From contig NW_019774626.1 of NCBI RefSeq assembly GCF_001039355.2, forward strand, positions 45,385 through 93,846: a DNA stretch of 48,462 nucleotides. The letters are read 5' to 3'. Under the pieces are notes generated by a model. It was not told the DNA's origin. It made no database searches and saw nothing but the letters and a program-made list of their open reading frames with translations. Source of the stretch: Lingula anatina. Its lineage: Eukaryota > Brachiopoda > Lingulata > Lingulida > Lingulidae. A program made the translations under genes and the position numbers. This document shows positions 11,947 to 24,428 of this stretch, piece after piece (within the stretch, counting starts at the first letter, position 1; every line of letters begins with the position of its first letter).

Positions 11947-14545
11947 ATGGCGTTGTTATGTTGTTACTACTGCGTTTACTCGGGTAAAATTGAAAGGTAT
12001 ACTTTTTATTATTATTTATGTAAGTTAGGCCCGAGCAAAACACTAGATCGGATTTCATCGCCTTGAGAAATGATCATGGTCCAGGCTAGCCTACACTCAG
12101 CTGGCCTTAAAGTTAAAGTCCTCACACTTGTCCACGATAATGCCGATAACACAGGATCAATAATTAGATACCTACAAAATTGGTTCACTTAATTAATTAC
12201 CTTTTATTTCAGTTGTAAATCTCGTATGTAATTTTTGAATCTGGCCTAAACACTACTGACGAGTGAAATTTGCCATTCAAGACCCCCGTAAACCTGGACG
12301 TTACATGTATAACCTCGGAGTTCAGATGAAACTGGGGTAAAGGAGCCATGTTACTTCTGGGGTGTTTTAGTCAGGCCTGCCTTTTACTGAGACCCCAAAT
12401 GGTACATGTACTGATCAGTGATTCTATTACATTTTCATAGCATAAGACTGTAATGCTATTTTAATGTTTTTTCTGTGGGTTATACTAATTTTAGGTTCAT
12501 GAACTAGGTTGATTTCCTAATCAAAGTGACAACCAAGTGTGGTTTGTAAGTTAAATGTACAGTAATTAATTGAGTTACTGCTGCTAAGTGCTAAGTTCCT
12601 AATAGTAACTTCTTGAACTGCTTATTAGTAGTAACCTGTCTAACTCCTGTTAGTTAGTGAAGCAGCTATTTTAAATAATCATGACTCCATAATCTGTTTT
12701 CTATTTATTCCCTTGGCCTGTTTTGTTTTCAGACAGAAACCCTCCCTGTGTTGCAGTGGACATGTTGAGGGGCGGCTATAATAGCCTGTGGCTGTGCAGA
12801 TCATCCTCAGAATGGTGCACTGATGGCATCAGAAGATATTTACAAAGATGTCTGAAAAAAGGCAATTATGAAGAGGAGAAAACTGATTTGAATTATGCTG
12901 AAAAGAAACATAATTTCTCTTGTGTGTTTGAGAAGAAACTAGCTTGTGCTCAGAAAGGCAACTTTTTACCTCTGAAGTCCTCTGTAACTGTGAAACATAA
13001 TGTTCCAAGGAGCTCAGATAAAGTCTTTATCAGAATGGATAGCCTTTATTTAAAGTTAAGTGAGAAGCATGGCTGTAGATACAGTATTGAGAAGGAAGAG
13101 CTAAGAGCAGCTGAAAGCATAAAAGGGATACTCAGACATAACAAAGACATTGAGACATATTCTATATCCCAATGTAAAGTCAGTCTCAGTTTCGGCTTGT
13201 GGAGTTTACACCCTACCACCATCAATCTTCCATTTTTGAGGGGCACATCCAGAGTTTCCCTCTATAGTCCAACATGTGCACTACACTGTGGTAATGTATT
13301 GTATTCTGGACACAACAAGTGGTCCAAACTGAAGCACACCAAGCCAGCGGCAGACCTGGCCAAGTCCAAGAAGATTGTAGCCTACATTACCAAACTAGAG
13401 GTAGCATGTAAAGGTAACCATGGCTGCTGCCCAGTTGTAACACTTCACAAGTAATGTTAAATAGTATAGTCAGTTTTATGCTTGTAGAAAAGAAGAAACT
13501 TATGGTAATGACTCATTTTTTCAATGGGGATAATTATTAATCCTTCAGAAACATAATTTTGGAATCATTAAATATATATTTCTTTGTAAAATTTGTGGTT
13601 CTTTTTCAAAACCTTGATGATAAAAAGATCAAATGTTGTCTATTTTGGCATAGAGGGAGGCACTGACATGAACATCAACCCAGCTATTGGCAGAGTTCTT
13701 GCTGAAGCCAGCACAGCACAAGTTCCAAAAGAGCCTCTGTTGAAAGCTCTTGACAGAATTGTGAGTGTTTTGTATATACTTAACATAATACTTTCTAATT
13801 CAAAGTGCAAATAGAATTTGCCCACTCTTAATGCTAAAAATAATTTTGTTAAGGTATAGAAAAATAAAATGAAGAAAAATACTTTTACAAAATTTAGATT
13901 GGTACATAAAATATGTTTTTAGAGCAAAAAAAAAGTCAGAGGCCAGTATTGATAGTGCCTAGTTTCACCCGTCACTGTCCACATTGTCCCCAGTATTGGT
14001 GAGTTTTTTTCCTTCCAGGCCAACAAGAAATCCAATGAGACAGTGCTGCTGGAGGTAGTGGGGCCTGGAGCCTGCTGTCTTGTTCTGGAATGCTGGCTTC
14101 AAGATAATCTTCAGAACACAAAAAGTGTAATCCAAAGGCATCTTAAGAAATTGGGGTAAGTTATACAGGTATAATTCATCAGAAATTCAGTGGAATTATC
14201 TTAAAGTCCTAGATTACAGAACACGATTGTGTTAATAGATAAATTAAATGAAGATGAAAAAAAAACTGGTCAGAGTGACAGGAGATTCCACAGATATTTA
14301 GAATTCTTCAGTAATAAAAATTATATATTACACTTCTGTTCACATGTGTGTGTTCTCTGCAGAGGTCGCCAGTCTCCCAGTAAGTTTGCCTTCCACCGTA
14401 AAGGTTTGGTTCAGGTGCTGAGACCAGTGCATGATGATTTCACCCTGGACGCAGCAGAGGAGATCGCCATTGAAGTAGAGGCGGAGGAAGTCTCTGAAGA
14501 CAGTGATGAACTGGGGCAAGACATCCTGGAGGTACAGTTTTTGTA

Positions 14546-14591
<46 letters not shown>

Positions 14592-15113
14592 ATAGTAGGT
14601 GGGGGTAAGTTTTTAAAGGCAGTGACAACATCTGTATTGTGAAAGAGACATGTGTATGCTCACTCCCAGGTTCATGCCCATTTTGTTTTGAATTGATTAA
14701 TTGATTGATCTTTGATTATTTAATCCAATCTTTACCGCTTCATTGTAATCAGGATATTGCAATTTATTTTATTTTTTTTCATTGGGGTCAGGAAAAGTTA
14801 CAGATAAATGGAATGAAGCATATTTATATAAAGTCACCCTAAAGGTCACTAACCTCTGCCCTCACCACATTTCCACTGATATTGTATTTGTTCTCTTCAG
14901 TTTATCTGTGACCCTGACTCTCTGAGTGAAGTGGGCGCCAGTCTGCGGAATCAGCAGTACCAAGTGCTCTCTGAGAGCATCGCCTTCATACCTCACACCT
15001 ACAGGACACTTTCTGGACTGGAGCTTGAGGCAGCCACAAAACTTGTGGAGAAATTGCTCTCTCTAGATTTTGTCATCAATGTTTTTGATAACATTGAGGA
15101 TGCTGATGCATGA
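11947..15113 (+). CDS. TACO1: TACO1, mitochondrial translational activator of COX1 (YebC family)
   Basis: Binds mitochondrial ribosomes or COX1 mRNA and promotes cytochrome c oxidase subunit I synthesis in the matrix. Exons: probable 11947-11983 (tentative), then 12733-13413, 13654-13760, 14019-14155, 14363-14531 and 14901-15113 (stop TGA). All junctions are GT-AG and phases agree, giving 447 residues, or 425 if translation starts at the Met at 12762. The YebC domain begins SGHNKWSKLKHTKPAADLAK near residue 183 (counting from 12762). It continues through GGTDMNINPAIGRVLAEAS, PKEPLLKALDRI, the ETVLLEVVGPG strand and GRQSPSKFAFHRKG to a conserved C-terminal helix region. Human TACO1 is about 300 residues, so the stretch before the domain is unusually long; it looks partly like a mitochondrial transit region and partly unrecognised sequence. 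A (CT)n run follows the fifth exon's donor. Confidence 0.92.
14550..14588. repeat. (CT)n microsatellite in TACO1 intron
   Basis: About 19 CT units immediately downstream of the splice donor at 14532. Confidence 0.95.
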
Positions 15114-16248
15114 TAGGACAAGTGATATATTCATTATTTATCATCATTTATAATAATTATTACACCTGAATCATTTTAAAGTGGAGTAAACTCCAGTTTA
15201 TTGAGGAATGTACACTTTGAGTTTTGTTTTTATGTATGATCAGCATGTTTGAAATGTTGTTCATTGTTGCTTAAAAAAGAAGTAACACAATAATATAGTA
15301 CTCCAAATTTGAGAAGCATCATTTACAAGAATTTTTATCAAAAATAATTACATATATATATATATGTGATGTTAAAGCATTATGTTAAAAAAAAACTTTA
15401 TAAAGTATAAAGAATTAAGTTTAAAACTGTGTTAAAATGAGATACAGCTAGGATAAAAGCAACTTAAAACTGTTCATCACCTTTAAAACTGAAAGCCTAG
15501 AGTTCTTTTGTAAATATTTGAAAGGTCGTGAGCTGAATTGAAACTGCCGTTCATGACAATCATTGTTTTGTTTCCTACTCTCTTAAGATAAATTGAACAT
15601 AAAATCTATCTTTAAGTTGCAAGAACAAACATTTTTATAATAAGAATAGAAGTAAAATCTGTTCCAATCACGCCACTTGTCGTCTGTAGTTTTAGACCAT
15701 TTAATTAACGCATAAGTTAAAAGTGCTTTCCATAACGCCCTTTATAAGGGAACGAACAAAACCGGTACTATTTTATTTTATTTTATCTGCCCACTAACAT
15801 CATTATCTCTGCCTATTTCTCTCCATAGCTCTTTTTAAAAATGACAAGGTTTTACTTTTTATACCTTTCGTTTTTTTAAAATGTTCCAAAAATATTCATT
15901 GGGTGTAAAAGAAGTATGATTAAAGTAATATTTTCAGTTCGTATACGAAGTTCCGATTTCGAACGAGCACCAAAGAAAGGATTATGGAGCAACAAACATC
16001 GACAACAACGTTAATTCATGTATAATAATCATACATCATATCCAAAAACAGAATGACAACTGATTTTTAGTATAATTAAAACGCCTGTGAAAGAACCCGG
16101 AACTCTTTCACGTTGTTTTTCAGTCTCTCGGTTGAAATAAAGAACCCAACGTTTTTTACCGCGCTGCAAGAATAAATAAATAAATAAATAAAAATAATAA
16201 AATACCCCCTACCTCCAGAATGTTACGACATGTATTGTTAAAGACACG
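15114..16248. other. TACO1 3' flank, no gene seen
   Basis: AT-rich sequence with short TA and AATA runs (16169-16195). No convincing exon, RNA gene or transposon was recognised. The first part probably holds the TACO1 3' untranslated region. Confidence 0.5.
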
Positions 16249-16249
16249 T

Positions 16250-16650
16250 ATGAATCAAATTCAAACAGGCTACTTCAAGTTTGATGGAAGCTGTCAAGCA
16301 CACACGATTATGAATGACAGTTTTTAAAACAAACGTCAAACATAATTACTATACTCTTCTCTTCGAACATCTAAAACTCCAATATCCTTTGATTGACAAG
16401 ATGCCAATCAAATTCATCAGTTTTGATAGCTGCTGTCAAGTTATAACAGCTTGATTGTCAGGTTATATAAACAAACGTCAATTACAATCATTACCAGAGA
16501 GGATCACTTTAGTCGTCGAACACGTTTAGTTCAAGCTTCTTACAGCCTTTGATTGACAAGGTGCCATCAAATTCAGTTAATTTTGATAGCAGCCGTCAAG
16601 TTATAACAGTTTGATTGGCAGGTTATATAAACAAATGTCAATCATCGCGC
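16250..16650. repeat. Three tandem ~160-bp units with TGATTGACA and TATA-like motifs
   Basis: Two clear units start near 16385 and 16545; a more decayed one lies at about 16250-16380. Each clear unit reads TTTGATTGACAAG, then a TTTTGATAGC stretch, GTCAAGTTATAACAG, GGTTATATAAACAAA, and ends with GTCAAT. No coding potential. See findings for a possible regulatory reading. Confidence 0.75.
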
Positions 16651-17037
16651 ACTGTGATTTCTCTTGCTGTAAAAGAGTGAGTACGCCGAAAGAGAGCGCT
16701 AAAATCTGAAGTTAGTAATTAACTTGCAAAATATTTCAAGAGAATATGTACGAAATCTTTTCAAAACTAGTTCTCTTTCTGAACCCATCAGAGTGTCTAA
16801 TACGACACTCTAGATTACGAACTATTTTGTAAAAAGAAGAATTTAGCAAAAGAAACCAATTTAAAAAGATTCAAGTAAAGAAATATGACATTTGATGTCA
16901 TTCTGGAGGTTATTTCAAAATTAGTACAACTATGTGCCCCAGTATGTGAGTGGAAGTAGGAAGAATAAATGTTTTTGCATTGTGTGTGGAATACTGACAG
17001 ATTCTTTTACTGTCAAAGTCTACTTTCTGCAAAATAA

Positions 17038-17080
<43 letters not shown>

Positions 17081-17350
17081 AACGATACTAATTCATCTTC
17101 ATTAAAGGTGACATTCGTGTTGCGGTTGAGGTAAGTGGTTTAATTTTTGCGGGGCTAAATGTTAGCAAGGACCTGTGATAATAAGTGGATGGGAAACAAA
17201 AATATAACTGTAAACAAAAATATTACTATCCTATTTAACAAACAAACCGCTGATTCGCTCTTGTAACTATTTTGTTAGTTTATTTTAGTGCAGTAAAGCG
17301 TGGATAAAATAGTTCAAAACGCCCTCACAGTGCCGTTGTGTTTGCGACTC
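16651..17350. other. Gene-free stretch
   Basis: AT-rich, with an (AATA)n run at about 17033-17080. Nothing else recognised. Confidence 0.5.
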
Positions 17351-17354
17351 CAGC

Positions 17355-17500
17355 TGCAGGGCTTAGGATCCAGGAATATTAGAAGGGGGAGGGGTCCGGA
17401 ACGACTGGCCTCGGATGCGAAGCCGACCATCGCCCCCTTGGTGTGGGGTTTGGGGCCTGCTTAACGGCCCAGACAAAAAATGGTGTTTTAGAGAGTAACC
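17355..17500. mobile_element. Fragment of a hAT-like repeat
   Basis: Contains GGATCCAGGAATATTAGAAG, GATGCGAAGCCGACC, TGGTGTGGGGTTTGGGG and TTTTAGAGAG in the same order as the left part of the element starting at 31851. The terminal bases are degraded (GCAGGGCTTAGGATCC). Confidence 0.6.
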
Positions 17501-18139
17501 ATGGTACAATATATTCAATAAAATATGCTAATCTACGCGTGAGATGTTGATGAAAAAGAAGCATTCTCGGTAAATATGTCACGATAGTATTGACTAATTC
17601 TACTTTTAGTTGCCACGCGAGGCATAAACCACAATACCTTTTTTTGTTTTTTCATAACTTAATTGGAGAGGTGTGCCCAGTACCACAGCTGGTCGACATA
17701 CTGTATCTCTACTACCTAACGGACGCTGCATTGGTTGATTAACAAAAAAAAAAACAGTCTAATTGGTCAACAGCTTCAAAGTCTCAAATATAATCTAATT
17801 GAAACTACTGCCATTAATGATGCGAATTAATATTTCAACCTTTTTTTTTAATATTAATCTTCCCAAAGTAATTTCGTGAACCTTGTTTGAAACATTTTAT
17901 CTTAAAATAAGCATAAACACTAAGTCAAACTTCAATAACCTAAAAGACAAGGTCGTCAGTTTTTCTAAATTTACAAATCTATGAACCTATTATTTTTTTA
18001 AAAAAGCAGCAATTGTTCTGATTCATCAGCGTCTAAAGTATAGGATAATCTTAGAGCTCTCAGAATATCCATTCAGTCAAGAATAGCACGTTGCCATCAT
18101 TGCACAGCCAAGTATTGGTCCCATCTTGCCAAATCCCCA

Positions 18140-18312
18140 CCTCCTTCTCCACGTCCCTGCCCCTCCCCACGACCCTCTCCAAGTCACTGCCCCTCCCCAC
18201 GGCCTTCTCCACGTCCCTACCCCTCCCCACAGCCTTCTCCACGTCCCTACCCCTCCCCACGGGCTTCTCCATGTCCCTCCCCCTCCCAACGGCCTCCTCC
18301 ACGCCCTACCCC
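18140..18312. repeat. 30-bp GC-rich minisatellite
   Basis: About 5.5 units of a 30-bp repeat built around CTCCACGTCCCTACCCCTCC. Because 30 is a multiple of three, several frames stay open; the minus strand reads a 10-residue repeat (GRGRDVEKAV). No start, splice or flanking domain supports a gene. Confidence 0.85.
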
Positions 18313-19790
18313 TACATTTTTGCCTTATTTTTATTAATGTTAATGTCCGGAGTGTTTAAAAAAGTCCATTCTATTTCTTCTGGGCCAAAGCAGAGAAAAA
18401 TGGAGCCGGAGTAAACATGTAGGCCTATGTACAGTATACATGGCAAAAAGTTGTAGGTTATTTCTACTGCCTGTGATACTCATCTACTAGTACACGCTGA
18501 CTTGAAAAATGTTACAGCCTTCTGATGACCTAGGTAAAAGGAAAATGATTTCACTTTATACCCCCCCCCCCTCCCCCCAGGACGTGTTTTTACTGTGTAC
18601 CCTAGCTTTTCATTAGTTTCTTCGGAGCTCACGTCCAGACGTGCTTAGTATCTCAGTGGCACGAGGTCGTCCTTCAGAGAACAACCTGAATGTTATGTTG
18701 TTATGTGCCATTATAACTAATTTATTTTGTGGCAATTCCAGTAGAAAAAAAAACTATAGAAAATTTATCTCAATTTTGACATAAAATAAAAAGCATTTCA
18801 GTTTTTACTTGCATTGTATCCACCCCTCAATAATTAGAGTTTTTAGATGATTACTGTACACTGTAGAAATGATATAAATAAAATTACAACAACTCAAAAT
18901 GCAGAGATGCAAAACAATTTATGTAACCTTTGTGGAAACAACCTAGCCGGCGAATACCATTATATTATGGAACACAATTATTATAAAAAGCAGAGACCAC
19001 TTTATGTGCTAACAAATCTGACTGACAGGCTTTGAAATATCAAATTTTTTATACACGAAAATGTAAACGCCATCCGAATCATCAACATTAATTTCGCTAA
19101 TTTAAAACGGATCTTCGATATGCGATGTTATGAATTCTGATACAGATAGTAACTCAAAAGTAATATATTCTATAACGGATATATGTATATTGTATACAGT
19201 TGCGTATTATATAGAGGTGAAAATATTGTAATATATATGCGTTGAAATTAGTACTTTTACATACAGATTTTCAGATGCAATCAAAATGTTTTCAAATCCA
19301 GTAACTCTTGCAAATTGGCCGTCACCATTTTGAAGGCTTAGAGAAACAATCTGTAAAGGACTAGTGTTATATTACTGATAATATTACAAACACACACTTA
19401 CATGTAGGAATCTTGCAGTCATGTGCGGTCATTGTAATTATGCACTCCTTTACATAGCAATTCCATAATAGTTGTCTTACTAAAATGACATCAAAAGTGA
19501 ACACATCAGTCTTCACTACTGCTGCACCGTGTCACTTTATTTGCACGTCGCAGTCTTCTTACATTGAAACCATTAGTAAGGCAAAGGTGCATTGGAAACT
19601 TCTACGTTAAAATCCTGTTTCTGCCTGTTGCACGTATAGGTTGATCTCTTGATTTAAATTAGTATTTTTGACACCAGCTATATTTAAATCAAATCTAGAG
19701 GCCAAATATCTTCAAAATATGTGCGAGTACAAAATAAGTAATTAACAATTCATTCAGATATGTCTCTCAGCTAATATGTTGAACACGTAA
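18313..19790. other. Gene-free stretch
   Basis: AT-rich sequence with a short poly-C run near 18560-18579. No exon, RNA gene or transposon could be supported. Confidence 0.5.
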
Positions 19791-19799
19791 TAAAAGAGC

Positions 19800-21115
19800 G
19801 TCGATCTTTGCAAGAAATTTATTCGTCTGTCCGGCAGCTCCTGTTTATAAATGAAGTGATTCTTTCGATTTTTATTAATGTCTCTGCTAAATCTACTTGT
19901 ACTTTACTCTTAATGACCTTTAACTCTTTTTCATCCTCTTTTTTGGCTAATCTATCTGCCACTGTGAAGAAAATTTTAAGTGAACAACCTTTTGTTCAAA
20001 AGAAAAATGTGCCACAGTAGGCTGCGGTGTATGGTTTATGACGCTGTCTCAACCATGATTGTGACGGACTCCACAAAAATCACACGATTGTGTTAGTGAA
20101 GACAGCTTGAGACGGGGCTGGGGGAGTAAAGATGTTCTTCCAGCAATAATTCATGGATAGTGTTGGAAAGCTATTTTAGTTTAAGAGTTAATGTCTTGAA
20201 TCTAACATATAGGGCCCCTACTACACGGTATATGAAAAGAAAATGTGATGAAAACAGCAGTCGACAAAATAACCAGTGTTATGAGGACAGTGTACGGTGT
20301 GGGTGTGCTTGAGTGTGTGTGTACTGATACCCTTCAACATGGACAGGGTAAAAGTCTTTATATACGATAAATAGCTCTCGATCATTTCCTTCAAGGCTTG
20401 TCGCCCGGGTGAATGTAACTCAAATAAGGGCACAACTATTTAATTCTCCCCTTTCATAGAAAATTTGCGCTCCCATCCTTGTAACAGTAAACGAGAAAAG
20501 CCTCCAACAAGCTGTACACGGATACAAGCCGTGCTCACTGCGGTACAAGCTGTCCATCTTAGGGCAGGTCGCGTTGAATGCCATGCTTCTTCCACGAGGA
20601 TCGTGACCACCTTTCGAGTTCTTTCCCTCCCGTCATGGCGTCCTGAGTAAATGTCACCTGTACCTCGTATTCTGAACAACCAACAATATTCCAGCAGGTA
20701 AGAGGATCAAAGACGCCTGGTTGTGTCAGAGACCCTGTGGCAAAGACAACGATCCTATAAGCGTGACACGCACAGACCATTTCATATTCAAAAATATGTC
20801 CCTATACCATCTTTACCCGGCCTTTCTCTTTTCGCCCTACAAAGATAGTTCACGGCAAGTAAAGATAGGCTACCATGCGCTTGCTCACTTCTGTTTCATT
20901 CCTATATAAACTAAACCCATTGAGTAGAATGCGCCGTAACACCAAATCCCGAGCAAATCATTATTACAGTAAAGAGTGAGAAACAATTAAGGAAGGGGGA
21001 ATACTGAGGGAAAAGTTATACATATAAAGTTTCTGAAATATTGTGCATTTGGAAAGTATTTGAAGTCATAAACATTTCATATAACAGCTTCTCGAAAAAA
21101 GATTGGCATGGATCG
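19800..21115. repeat. Local repeat family, isolated copy A
   Basis: Shares long blocks, in order, with 29960-31850: CTGTCTCAACCATGATTGTG (about 20044), GTCGACAAAATAACCAGTG (20258), a strongly conserved block at 20460-20660, and GGGGGAATACTGAGGGAAAA to AAAGATTGG (20995-21110). Blocks are also shared with 26990-28560 and 28600-29830. It lacks the two insertions present in the 29960 copy. The reading frames inside are not consistent with an exon. Confidence 0.8.
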
Positions 21116-21360
21116 GTCGAATTCAAAAATTGATTTCTTATGTTAAAGATTTCTATATAAAGGGAAGACCGGGGCTAGTCGGCCCAGTTAGACACTTTTG
21201 GCCTTGTAGAGCCAAATAGAAATGAGTTAGAACAACAAAACCGGTTTCAAAGTAAGCCCCATGAACTGAGCTACGTGTGCAACGTTATAATTTTGGTCTA
21301 AATTGGTCTTAATCAATAAGAACTTTTATACAGTGTTGGGGTTAGGGTCATAAAACTGAT

Positions 21361-22008
21361 ACACAAACACTAGATAATTTTGAAAACCTAAGAGATGCTA
21401 TCAACAATAAAATTGAGGAACTATTTTGGAAAGACCTGGAAAGTGATGACTACAGTAAACTTAGGACATACAGATTACTTAAAAAAACTGACACCCCTGA
21501 AAATATCTCTTAATGAAAGTCACACCATCAGAAATAAAGACTATTGCAAAAATGCGGATTAGTGACCACGACTTAGAAATTGAACGGGGTCGCTACACGT
21601 CTCCTAAAACCCCTACTGAAAATCGTAAATGCCCCCACTGTAATGAAATTGAAACGGAAATCCACTTTCTACGGAAATGTGAAGGACATGGTGACAGAAG
21701 AAGTAGACTCATGATACCTCCTGACCAGAAAACAGATCATGAAAAACTCCAGTGGCTGCTCAGTCCAAAACGTGAATCATGCTTAAGATCCTTACATCTA
21801 TACATAACTGAAAGTTTGAAAAACGACACACCCATCAATAGCAATAGTCGTTTTATTCTGTGCTGCTTCCCAGTGATCATCACATAAGTATTTGTATAGT
21901 TTTGTATAGTTGTTGTTAAGTTGTTATGACTAGAGTAGAGAGCCTGCAAAATGTAACTCGTACACATTTTATTGCTCGATGAAGATTATTATTATTATTA
22001 TTATTATT
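21361..22008 (+). mobile_element. Decayed 3' end of a non-LTR retroelement
   Basis: Residues translated from 21513-21887 carry KMRISDHDLEIERGRY and a CPHC...H...C zinc-binding pattern (CPHCNEIETEIHFLRKC). This is typical of the C-terminal tail of jockey-like retroelement polyproteins in marine invertebrates. The upstream part of the same coding region (21361-21512) is in another frame, so there is a frameshift near 21505. A short (ATT)n run at about 21986-22007 is a plausible 3' tail. No reverse transcriptase core is present: this is a fragment. Confidence 0.7.
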
Positions 22009-22110
22009 CAAATATAATGCCAGATGGCTCACAATTTGACGTCATGGGGTTATTATTTTTCAAATATAATGCCAGATGGCTCACAAATTGACGCAATTGA
22101 CGTCACGTTG
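22007..22110. repeat. Tandem duplicate of ~53 bp
   Basis: Two consecutive units of TTCAAATATAATGCCAGATG then GCTCACAA(A/T)TTGACG, just after the retroelement tail. Confidence 0.85.
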
Positions 22111-22363
22111 TATGTGTTGCAAGATCCAAAATATCTATCAATAAAACTTTTTTGTTTTAATTAAGAATTAATTAATAATGGTATAAAGCAGCTTTATTAT
22201 GAATGAAATCGAATAATAAATTTTCGTTTAAAAAGAATCTCACAAGTTCAGTTTTAAACTGGTAGTCTAATTATATATTTAACAAACCATAAAGTTTGTT
22301 TCAACAATGGTCTGTAGCGCTGTTGTGCACAAAGGATTGTGGTCAATATGAGGGTCCAACTTG

Positions 22364-23094
22364 ATCCGTGTATGGCGGGGCAAAGTGCTTTCCATTTCGT
22401 CAGAAAATGAAAACAGATCCAACCTTCATCTCTTCTCCACTTAGACCTAGGCACTAACTTACGGGGGTTATTTCATATTTCTGAACCACACACAGCGATG
22501 GCGCATTGTTTTTCCATAATTGCCCACAGTTTTTAGAATATCTGAAATTCCTTAATTCATTCTTCTTGAAGTTATTTACTAAAACTCCTAATACTTATAC
22601 AAAACCAGGGATAATCCTAGAGTCTTGTGAAGTCAAACTTTCAAGGGCTGCAATTTTTCTGTCTGGGTGTCTATATACATGTATACTTCCGTTTTACCAT
22701 TTTTATTTCTGAAATGAAAATCAGAAAAACGAACTAACTTGAAAATTGAAACTATATAATAATAGCAAAAATGAACATGTTTCGATATTTCAATTCTTCA
22801 CAACAGGAGAAAGGGCGTGTTTTCTAATATTTTTCACTCTCTAGACATGGGTAATCAGAGGATATTTCTACTGTTTTTTCTATCACGTTTGGAAATCTGT
22901 CGTTTTTGTTTTTATTATGTCATAAAAAAGTAGAAAAATAATATCGTTTGTTCATTTTTCATTTTAAAAGGAAAAACGAAAATCGGGGTTAATTTTCCAT
23001 TTCATTTTGACCATTTATCAAATGAAAATGAAAAACGGCCGATTTTTCATTTTCTGACCAAATGGAAATAACTTTGCCCCACAATACACGGACC
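22364..23094. mobile_element. Foldback element of about 730 bp
   Basis: The left arm (22365-22415) contains TCCGTGTAT, GGGGCAAAGTGCTTTCCATT and GTCAGAAAATGAAAA. The right arm (23046-23093), read inverted, gives the same order with few mismatches. The interior is AT-rich with many TTTTCATTTT/AAAATGAAAA inverted motifs and no coding capacity. Its right arm overlaps a possible last exon of the neighbouring minus-strand gene. Confidence 0.65.
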
Positions 23095-23163
23095 TGAACC
23101 CTTGTCTGCTCAAACACACACGCGTTCGCTAGACTGCCGAAAAGGATGTAAAGAAACAATGAG
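23042..23163 (-). pseudogene. Possible transmembrane exon of the MRH-like gene, frame mismatch
   Basis: A strong acceptor (pyrimidine tract then TTTCTTTCAG on the minus strand) precedes an open frame starting IFVSLFLYILFGSLANACVF, a good membrane helix where one is expected after the MRH-like domain. It is in phase 0, but the previous exon's good donor (23398) ends in phase 2, which leads to an early stop. A weak alternative donor inside that exon would restore phase. The downstream part overlaps the arm of the foldback element. So this is a decayed exon, a mis-joined one, or coincidence. Confidence 0.3.
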
Positions 23164-23398
23164 ACAAAAATCTGAAAGAAAAAGGAAAATAGAAAAAAGT
23201 AGTTTTTATTCACTATTATTTGGTGTGTGACGTAACACTGCTAGTTTCCAGTGTCCTCCGAATTAATTGTGGGTGACACTGCAATCTGATTACCGAATAA
23301 CGTAAATAATATATAATGCTCTCAAATAAAGTACAAGCTTTTGTATAGCTTATTATGGTTGATAGTTAATAATTAAATGAATTGTTCTGTCTACTCAC

Positions 23399-24381
23399 AT
23401 GATGATTAGCACTGTACATCCACTCAAGGACGTATATTCAATATACGTCCTTGATCCACTTAAAGAAGTTACTGTTGTTGCTGGACTAATTTTCTGACAT
23501 GCACCCGCATAGTCAAAAGTTAGCTGATACTGAAATAAAGAAGGCAACAACACTGTGCATGACCACTTAACGATAAGCGGGTTATGAAAGATTATTTTAT
23601 ATTGATAACATCGAAATAAATAAATAAAAATTCACATTTTTTCCTAAAAAGAAGGAAAATATAATTGCAAAGAGTAGAGCTATTTTATAAAACTATGGCG
23701 TCTTGTCCCTATTGTTTTCAGCTGGTCCGAAACACGAGACACGACATAATACAAGGTAATAGATGAATATCCTACTTACAGCACAAGAAGTTGGGTGGTA
23801 CACTAACTTCGTTGGATTCGGAGCCTCAGAGGGATTTACAGTAGAAGTATCAATATTTGCCCTCCACAGTACATTCTTGTTGCATTTAAACTCAATTAAA
23901 ATGGAAAGATTGCACGGTTTTCCAAAAGAAGTTGTGAAGGGTTGTCCGTTCGGAAATCCAGCGTAAAAGCCATTCGTTACTGCAAAAGAAGAAAATGAAC
24001 ATGTGAAGCGAGATTCCCAACCGTGCCTAACGCTCGGTGCCAAGAGTAACTGAATCAATGCGCTATGAACAGATATAGTCTTATATAAGAACTAGTGTGA
24101 AAGTTTTCTAACCTTGTTCCACGAAAGGGTTTTGCCGGTATCCACCTATTCTATAAACATTTTCTGTGTTGTCATCATCCATCTGGCAGATGCCTGCGTT
24201 GGTACAATTGGCTCCTCCTGTTTGCAAAGGCTTACAAAACGCCATGAAAAACGTACAGTTTGAAGTGGTGGTGTTGCCCAAATGAAGACACTTTTGACTT
24301 GTAGAGAACTCCCAGTAGTCAGCACTGTAATTAGGATAAAAAACCAGCACTTAAAATATATCGAGAATGTATATATATGTA

Positions 24382-24428
<47 letters not shown>

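Noticed and set aside
20440-20679. Minus-strand open frame, also at 30785-31096
   Set aside because: Open in two copies but not in the third, with no splice or family support; it is treated as part of a repeat.
22254-22454. Possible minus-strand exon for the MRH-like gene
   Set aside because: It lies in the foldback element's left arm, and no phase-compatible splice sites were found.
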